Assembly (NCBI GenBank): GCA_037190145.1
Contig: JBBCJU010000001.1
Coordinates: forward strand, 207,019 to 271,018
Length of the DNA: 64,000 nucleotides
From: 55-13 sp037190145
Lineage (GTDB): Bacteria > Armatimonadota > Fimbriimonadia > Fimbriimonadales > Fimbriimonadaceae
Reading direction: 5' to 3'
A program made the translations under genes and the position numbers. The notes below the pieces were generated by a model. The model saw only the letters and a list, made by a program, of their open reading frames with translations. It was not told the DNA's origin and did not search any database. The first letter of the stretch is position 1, and each line of letters begins with the position of its first letter. Positions 59,145-64,000 of the stretch are shown piece by piece.

Positions 59145-61571
59145 ATGAGCCTATTTGTTTGTACCGTCCTCGCCGCCGCGGCGATTCAAACGCCAAGGAC
59201 CGTCGATCTGCAAACCCAGCGGACTATTACGACGAGCGCGCGTGTCAAGAAAGGGAGCTACCTGTTAGCAACTCCCGAGCCCTATGATGAAAAGAAGGAT
59301 GCCTCTATCCACATCAAAGGCGACAACCTAGTTATAGATTTCCAGGGGGCCGTCCTTCGAGGCACCCCCGAGACAGCTGAGCCCAGCGATCGTAAAGGAA
59401 CCGGGGTTTTTGTCACGGGCAAAAACATTACTATCCTTAACGCGAAAGTTCATGGCTACAAGATTGGCCTCCAAGCTCGAAACGCTCCTGGTCTCAAGTT
59501 AATCAATAGCGACTTTTCTTACAACTGGAAGCAAAGACTCAACAGTACTCTAGAGAAAGAAGACCTCAGCGACTGGATGAGCTATCACCGCAATGAGAAG
59601 GATGAGTGGCTACGGTACGGAGCAGCTGTCTATCTTCGAGACTGCGATGGTTTTGAAGTCAAGGGCTGCACTGCAGTTGGAGGTCAAAACGGCCTCATGA
59701 TCATGGAGTCTGACAAAGGTCGAGTTTGGAACAATAACTTCTCCTTCCTAAGCTCCCTCGGGATCGGCATGTATCTGAGCAGTGACAACAAGATCATGCA
59801 CAACAAGATCGATTGGTGCGTGCGTGGCTTCTCCTATGGAGTCTATAACCGAGGCCAAGATTCCGCGGGAATCCTGATCTATGAGCAGTCTCACAGAAAT
59901 ACCTTCGCTTACAACTCCGTAACCCATGGTGGCGACGGTTTCTTCCTCTGGGCAGGGCAAACCACCATGGACAATGGTCAAGGAGGCTGCAATGACAATT
60001 TGCTCTACGGCAACGATTGGAGTCATGCCCCAACCAATGGTATTGAGGCCACATTCAGCCGCAATAACTTCATCAATAACTTGATCCTAGAGTGCTGGCA
60101 TGGCATCTGGGGAGGCTATAGTTACGAGACCAAAATTGTAGGCAATGTGTTTGGCTACAACACCGAGGCTATCGCTCTAGAGCATGGCCAAGACAACCTG
60201 ATTCAAGCAAACCGATTTCATCGCGACCACGACGCCATCTACCTCTGGTTTAATGATCGCCCCCAAGATCCAAACTGGGGCTATCCCAAGTTCCGAGACA
60301 CCCGAAGCCGGGACTACAAGATCACCGGAAACCTGTTTGAAGATACTCATTCAAGCGCTCTTCGTTTGAACAACACTTTGAATATCGGAATCGAGAACAA
60401 CACATTCCTGAACCCTGGTCGGCTCTTCAATGTGGGCGGTCCTAAATCCGCCAACCTTTCCTTCCGAGGAAACACCCTGGAAGGCACCGCAGAGTCTCTC
60501 ACTCAAGTTCCAGGAGTGTCCTTTGGCACTAACAACACCAAGACGGGTCGAGCTCCTCTAGGCCCTGCCAGCGCACTTAACCAAGGCGATGTAACCGATT
60601 ACGCAAAGCGGTTCAACCTGTCATGGTTACCCCACCCAGGGGTCAAGGCTCCTTGGAATAGTGATTCAAAAGCGTCCGTACCCAAAGAAGCCCAACCATT
60701 TAGCGTCGCACCGATGGCCGGCGGCATGAATCCATTTCTTAAGAAGGATCAACTTCGAGGCTGGCGATATATGCTCGTCGATCACTGGGGTCCATATGAC
60801 TTTAAGTCGCCCCTCTTGTGGCCTCGGGAAGCAACTGGCCTTGGCGGTGGAGTCGGTATCGATGCAGATGGCAAGCAAGTCACCGGCACTCCATCGATTA
60901 CCCAGAAATTCGAGGTTCTTGGACCAAAGGGCAAGTGGCGATTGGTTTCCAAGGTTGGCTATAGCTCCGTATCTGCCACTGAAGGTACGGTCCCAGGCTT
61001 CATCGACGCCACCATCCTAGGCAAGAGACCCAATAAGACTGAACTCGTATTGGAATATATCGGTGAAGCTACTACCGACTATCGAGGAATCGTGACGCCG
61101 AAAGGAAAGCCAGTCCGGTTTGGCCACAACAAGTTCGAAATCCCGATTGATTGGACCGTTAAGTTCTTCAAATGGGAAAACCAGGTTGATCCGACAGTAG
61201 CTACCTCAAACCCAGTTGAGGCCGATCTACGTAAAATCTTTGAAGGCGAGCCTCTAAAGACTGTCAAGACGGATCGTCTGGACTACGCCTCTGGTGGACC
61301 CTTTGTCGCGGGTCTGCCTGCCGACAAGTTCGCGACGATCGCAGAAGGCGAACTAGACATCACCCCCGGTGAGTATGTGATCGAACTCACAACCGACGAC
61401 GGATCAAAGGTCTGGCTAGACGGAAAGGAGATCATCACCGGAGCCTGGAAGTATCAAGGCCCCACTCAATACACTGCCACCGTCAAGCTAGGCGGAAAAC
61501 ATAAACTGAGGATCGAACACTTTGAGATCAGCGGCCATGCGGCCCTCAGGTTAAACATTCGGCCCAAGTAG
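59145..61571 (+). CDS. secreted right-handed beta-helix protein with PA14-like C-terminus
   Basis: The 808-residue protein begins with a signal peptide (LFVCTVLAAAAIQ). Residues of about 60-460 form a parallel beta-helix: repeated N-rich turns such as GVFVTGKNITILNAKVHGYK, NNFINNLILECWHGIWGG and NVFGYNTEAIALEHGQDN, typical of NosD/polysaccharide-lyase-like or glycan-active folds. A middle beta domain follows and the C-terminal 130 residues resemble PA14 (GEYVIELTTDDGSKVWLDGK). A role in binding or cutting polysaccharide is likely; catalytic residues cannot be named. Followed by a strong terminator. Confidence 0.82.
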   Translation: MSLFVCTVLAAAAIQTPRTVDLQTQRTITTSARVKKGSYLLATPEPYDEKKDASIHIKGDNLVIDFQGAVLRGTPETAEPSDRKGTGVFVTGKNITILNAKVHGYKIGLQARNAPGLKLINSDFSYNWKQRLNSTLEKEDLSDWMSYHRNEKDEWLRYGAAVYLRDCDGFEVKGCTAVGGQNGLMIMESDKGRVWNNNFSFLSSLGIGMYLSSDNKIMHNKIDWCVRGFSYGVYNRGQDSAGILIYEQSHRNTFAYNSVTHGGDGFFLWAGQTTMDNGQGGCNDNLLYGNDWSHAPTNGIEATFSRNNFINNLILECWHGIWGGYSYETKIVGNVFGYNTEAIALEHGQDNLIQANRFHRDHDAIYLWFNDRPQDPNWGYPKFRDTRSRDYKITGNLFEDTHSSALRLNNTLNIGIENNTFLNPGRLFNVGGPKSANLSFRGNTLEGTAESLTQVPGVSFGTNNTKTGRAPLGPASALNQGDVTDYAKRFNLSWLPHPGVKAPWNSDSKASVPKEAQPFSVAPMAGGMNPFLKKDQLRGWRYMLVDHWGPYDFKSPLLWPREATGLGGGVGIDADGKQVTGTPSITQKFEVLGPKGKWRLVSKVGYSSVSATEGTVPGFIDATILGKRPNKTELVLEYIGEATTDYRGIVTPKGKPVRFGHNKFEIPIDWTVKFFKWENQVDPTVATSNPVEADLRKIFEGEPLKTVKTDRLDYASGGPFVAGLPADKFATIAEGELDITPGEYVIELTTDDGSKVWLDGKEIITGAWKYQGPTQYTATVKLGGKHKLRIEHFEISGHAALRLNIRPK

Positions 61572-61582
61572 ACGATAACAAG

Positions 61583-61615
61583 AAAGGCCGCGTAGGCTAC
61601 ACCTACGCGGCCTTT
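61583..61615 (+). terminator. terminator of the beta-helix gene
   Basis: AAAGGCCGCGTAGG and CCTACGCGGCCTTT form a perfect 14-bp stem with a CTACA loop, ending in TTTA. Confidence 0.9.
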
Positions 61616-61765
61616 ATGTTAGGTAGCAGTCAGCATATCACGGCGAAACATTGGACTGATGCCTACTTGGCCGCATTCGCTGTTGGCCACTCCATGCGGC
61701 TTGTCAGCTTTGACCGAGACTTTACGAAGTTCTCTGGGCTAAATGCGCTTGTCTTGGAACATTAA
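61616..61765 (+). pseudogene. remnant of a VapC-type PIN-domain toxin
   Basis: A frame of 49 codons reads ITAKHWTDAYLAAFAVGHSM followed by RLVSFDRDFTKFSGLNALVL. This equals the last third of a VapC PIN domain: the third acidic residue in TDAYLAAFA and the fourth in SFDRDF. The N-terminal half with the first catalytic aspartate is gone, and there is no antitoxin gene upstream, where the terminator of the beta-helix gene stands instead. Its 3' end is overlapped by the GNAT gene on the other strand. It is best read as a decayed gene. Confidence 0.65.
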
Positions 61766-62237
61766 GGCCAGCTTCTGCCACGCTTTGAATAGCAGATCCC
61801 TCTAGCCTGCAGGTTGTCCAATCATCCAGCATCACTGCTCCCAATTTCTTATAAAACCCAATCGCTGGTTCATTCCAATCCAGTACCGACCACTCTAGCC
61901 GTCCGGCATTTTCTGCGACGGCAAGTTTTGCGACCTCGCTCAATAGTGCCTTCCCCACACCAGATCCTCGGTGAGACTCCTTCACATACAAATCCTCTAG
62001 GTAGATTCCAGGACGCCCGAGAAAGGTGGAGTAGGAGCGAAAGAACAATGCAAACCCAACAGGCTCATCTATCTCCGCGATTAGAACTCGGATGACTGGG
62101 TTCTCGCCGAAAAGATCACGTTCGATATCTGCAACGGTTGCGATTGCCTTGTCCGCAAGGCGCTCATACACAGCAAGCTCATAGATAAGGGCAACAATGG
62201 TTTGGCAGTCTCTAGGTTCGGCAGATCGAATGATCAC
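61722..62237 (-). CDS. GNAT-family N-acetyltransferase
   Basis: A 171-residue acetyl-CoA-dependent transferase: FALFFRSYSTFLGRPGIYLE, DLYVKESHRGSGVGKALLSE (with the R-G-x-G-x-G/A acetyl-CoA loop) and WNEPAIGFYKKLGA. The pattern is close to the diamine/spermidine acetyltransferase (SSAT-like) group and to thialysine acetyltransferase; substrate is uncertain. The C-terminal 15 codons run over the VapC remnant on the other strand. Overlaps the next gene by 4 bp. Confidence 0.82.
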   Translation of the reverse strand: MIIRSAEPRDCQTIVALIYELAVYERLADKAIATVADIERDLFGENPVIRVLIAEIDEPVGFALFFRSYSTFLGRPGIYLEDLYVKESHRGSGVGKALLSEVAKLAVAENAGRLEWSVLDWNEPAIGFYKKLGAVMLDDWTTCRLEGSAIQSVAEAGLNVPRQAHLAQRTS

Positions 62238-63163
62238 ATACCAAACTTACCCAGCAACCCACCACCTACGTCAGTCTTAATATCAAACCACTTACGAGTC
62301 TCATATTTTCGACAAATATCTCCGACCTTTGAATCAGTCGTTCCTAGGTAGCGATCAATCACTCCTGAACTTGTATTCTGAATCTTCATCACTCTTTCGA
62401 GGGATGCGGCTGGGTCGGTAGACACTCCGGCAAGGATGTCCGCCAAGTCGGAATTCATTCCTGGGATTTCGTTAATGGCTCGAGCATAATCGTCCGCAAT
62501 CGGCTTGCACTCCGCGGGAGGTGGATAGTTATGAAAATCTTGGATCAGTTGGTTCCACTCGGGTCTTAGGGCGTCAAAGCTCGTCTTGGTTGTCTCTGAT
62601 GGCCCAGTATCTCCACCGAATCCAACTTCTTCTTCATTCCAAAGCCCCATGCCTCCACCCAAGACTTTCATCTGCTGCATCAGAACTGCCATTTGAGAAA
62701 GCTGCTTCATGGAAAGGTCATTCTTTCGCTTCTCAATCGCTTCTAAGTGCTCTAGCCAACGACGCACATCTGCGGGCATCTCTACACGCTGCGCACTTTG
62801 GCTCAAAACAGGTGGGGATGAGCTGCCTTCTGCCCTAAGTAAGTCTTGTTTCGGCATCGATCCTTGTGCCCTTAGCGAATCGATCTTCGGATTCTTTGCC
62901 CCGAACTGTAAAAGACCGGTTGCATTGAGACCAAAGAACAACGCCAGGATCATCGCCAAAGCCGTACCAATTGCAATCCAAGTGGTCTTTTTACTGCTTG
63001 TTTTAGCTGTAGGAAACGCTGGTGCCGGCCCCTGTCCTGCCGGAACAGCTTGCGGCTGCATAGCAGGTGGCGTCATTGCCTGAGGTGCCGACAGGCGGGT
63101 ACCGCAATGCATACAAAAAGCTGCACCGGCTCCTAATGGCTTCCCGCACTTTGGGCAATACAT
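62234..63163 (-). CDS. zinc-ribbon membrane protein of unknown function
   Basis: The 309-residue protein begins with a zinc ribbon (YCPKCGKPLGAGAAFCMHCG), a proline/alanine-rich linker and one transmembrane helix (TTWIAIGTALAMILALFFGL). Its C-terminal domain is helical and probably outside the membrane (MEQLSQMAVLMQQM-like segment, KPIADDYARAINEIPGMN). The family is not recognised. The gene precedes the GNAT gene (ATGA-type overlap). Confidence 0.7.
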   Translation of the reverse strand: MYCPKCGKPLGAGAAFCMHCGTRLSAPQAMTPPAMQPQAVPAGQGPAPAFPTAKTSSKKTTWIAIGTALAMILALFFGLNATGLLQFGAKNPKIDSLRAQGSMPKQDLLRAEGSSSPPVLSQSAQRVEMPADVRRWLEHLEAIEKRKNDLSMKQLSQMAVLMQQMKVLGGGMGLWNEEEVGFGGDTGPSETTKTSFDALRPEWNQLIQDFHNYPPPAECKPIADDYARAINEIPGMNSDLADILAGVSTDPAASLERVMKIQNTSSGVIDRYLGTTDSKVGDICRKYETRKWFDIKTDVGGGLLGKFGM

Positions 63164-63470
63164 AACGTTTAGACGCTCCCGATAGGGCGACTATTCACCC
63201 TACTCGTTTATTATTGTCTGCTTCAACGATGACTCGCCAAATGGAAGCGACAAAAGTGTAAAAAGATCGACTCCCAAGATCACGGTTTTTAATCTCAATG
63301 ACGTGACCTACCCCAAATGCCCATGTCCCGCAAACATTTCCCATCCCTAGAACGTCAAGATCGATACACCAGAAGCAGAATCAAGCTAAACCTAGCAAGA
63401 TCGCCAATGGTGGCTAGCCTTTGAACGTGACGACTCTTAACGTAGGGAGTCCGTACGGAGGACAAACCGA
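63164..63470. other. divergent intergenic region
   Basis: This 307-bp gap separates the zinc-ribbon gene (minus) from the partial gene at 63471. I see no gene; a small hairpin GACTC/GAGTC (63430-63449) lies just before the ribosome site. A 35-codon frame from 63328 (PMSRKHFPSLERQD) is judged accidental. Confidence 0.4.
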
Positions 63471-64000
63471 ATGAAAGAAGAAATCAGTGGCGAGCATCCG
63501 ATCTGGATGTATTTTGGACAAGCCGTTCATCGAGCCATGGTGGAAACCGTGGGGTTAGATGACGAGGATGTTGAGGTCTACGTGACCGGTCTCCTTGTTG
63601 AGTTCCTACACAAGGATCACCTCTTCGCGATTAAAGATAGCGTAGGTCGCCCTATTGACTCCTTGGCGGAAATGCTGATTGAAGGCGACGTGCGTTACAA
63701 TGCAGCGTCCTTTGATCGAGAAAGAGAAGTTCACCGCCATATCGGAGACTTGCTTCTCTTCTCGTCAGGGCTTTTCCCCGAATCTCTCCATGATCTAGGT
63801 CTGAGGGATCCTCATAATCTGCTTTTGAACGTGAATGAACAAGCGAAGGAGAGCTACCACATCGCCTCCACTTTTGATCATCCACCCCATACCGCAGACG
63901 CCAAGACTCTGCGTAAGCTGAGTTCTAAGTTTGAAGCTTATCAAGCCAGTCTCATGCTTGTCCGAGCCTCATTCGACACCCTGGGCGAATGGAATGGCGG
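63471..64000 (+). CDS. conserved-type protein of unknown function, 3' end cut by window
   Basis: The first 176 codons are visible, beginning MKEEISGEHPIWMYFGQAVH. Features: acidic, without signal peptide or transmembrane helix, with segments HRAMVETVGLDDEDVEVYVT and HRHIGDLLLFSSGLFPESLH. An excellent ribosome site (GGAGGA, eight bases before ATG) supports the start. Not recognised. Confidence 0.65.
   Translation, partial: MKEEISGEHPIWMYFGQAVHRAMVETVGLDDEDVEVYVTGLLVEFLHKDHLFAIKDSVGRPIDSLAEMLIEGDVRYNAASFDREREVHRHIGDLLLFSSGLFPESLHDLGLRDPHNLLLNVNEQAKESYHIASTFDHPPHTADAKTLRKLSSKFEAYQASLMLVRASFDTLGEWNG

Noticed and set aside
63328..63435. 35-codon frame before the last gene
   Set aside because: No ribosome site and random composition; more likely chance.

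Overview
The window looks like chromosome of a free-living, didermic, heterotrophic bacterium of the Armatimonadota (Fimbriimonadia-like). This is inferred from several type II/IV prepilin-like secreted proteins whose N-terminus reads FTLIELLVVIAIIAILAAIL, a PEP-CTERM protein, many secreted carbohydrate-active proteins and a base composition near 50% GC. I could not run a search, so the phylum is a judgement from protein style. No rRNA, tRNA or CRISPR array was seen.

Layout. 1-3.0 kb: three genes joined by 4-nt stop/start overlaps (BamE-like fragment, unknown secreted protein, Tat-leader thioredoxin-reductase-like flavoprotein) and a peptidoglycan-binding protein. 3.0-7.3 kb: a vitamin B12 island with two cobalamin riboswitches. 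The first controls metE through a visible terminator. The second leads into a pseudopilin plus a PEP-CTERM surface protein, which is the most intriguing arrangement here. 7.6-10.1 kb: an AT-rich AbiE-like toxin/antitoxin pair in unusual convergent orientation, beside a 640-bp gene-poor stretch with three long AT-core palindromes. 10-15 kb: a divergent pair of distant paralogues, a secreted unknown, a lysine-6-aminotransferase-like enzyme, and hipBA with three operator palindromes. 15-24.4 kb: housekeeping genes (lepA, gapA, a divergent Fur-family regulator), an envelope-stress operon (ECF sigma, anti-sigma, RseB-like, HtrA), and a holB / c-di-AMP receptor pair.

24.4-28.0 kb: three pseudopilin genes in a row; two are translationally coupled to a tiny lipoprotein gene and one carries a terminator-like attenuator in its leader. 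28-40 kb: cell-wall and polysaccharide use (NamZ-like muramidase, DUF1800, GH2), threonine deaminase, a SIMPL protein, and a sugar ABC transporter in which the solute-binding protein is fused to one permease while the other permease carries a large extra segment. 40-50.6 kb: secA, a Bax-inhibitor-like protein, ftsE-ftsX-envC-like division cassette, mntR and RNase J. 50.7-64 kb: a lipoprotein formylglycine-generating enzyme next to a cysteine-type sulfatase, a zinc alcohol dehydrogenase, a PrcB-domain protein, an acyltransferase, an HTH/nucleotidyltransferase pair that looks like a toxin-antitoxin module, cinA, a beta-helix/PA14 secreted protein, a VapC remnant, a GNAT acetyltransferase, a zinc-ribbon protein and one gene cut by the window edge.

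Themes: extracellular proteins anchored or displayed through pseudopilin and PEP-CTERM signals, polysaccharide and murein turnover, B12-responsive gene control, and four separate toxin-antitoxin-like loci (AbiE-like, HipBA, HTH/NTase, VapC remnant).
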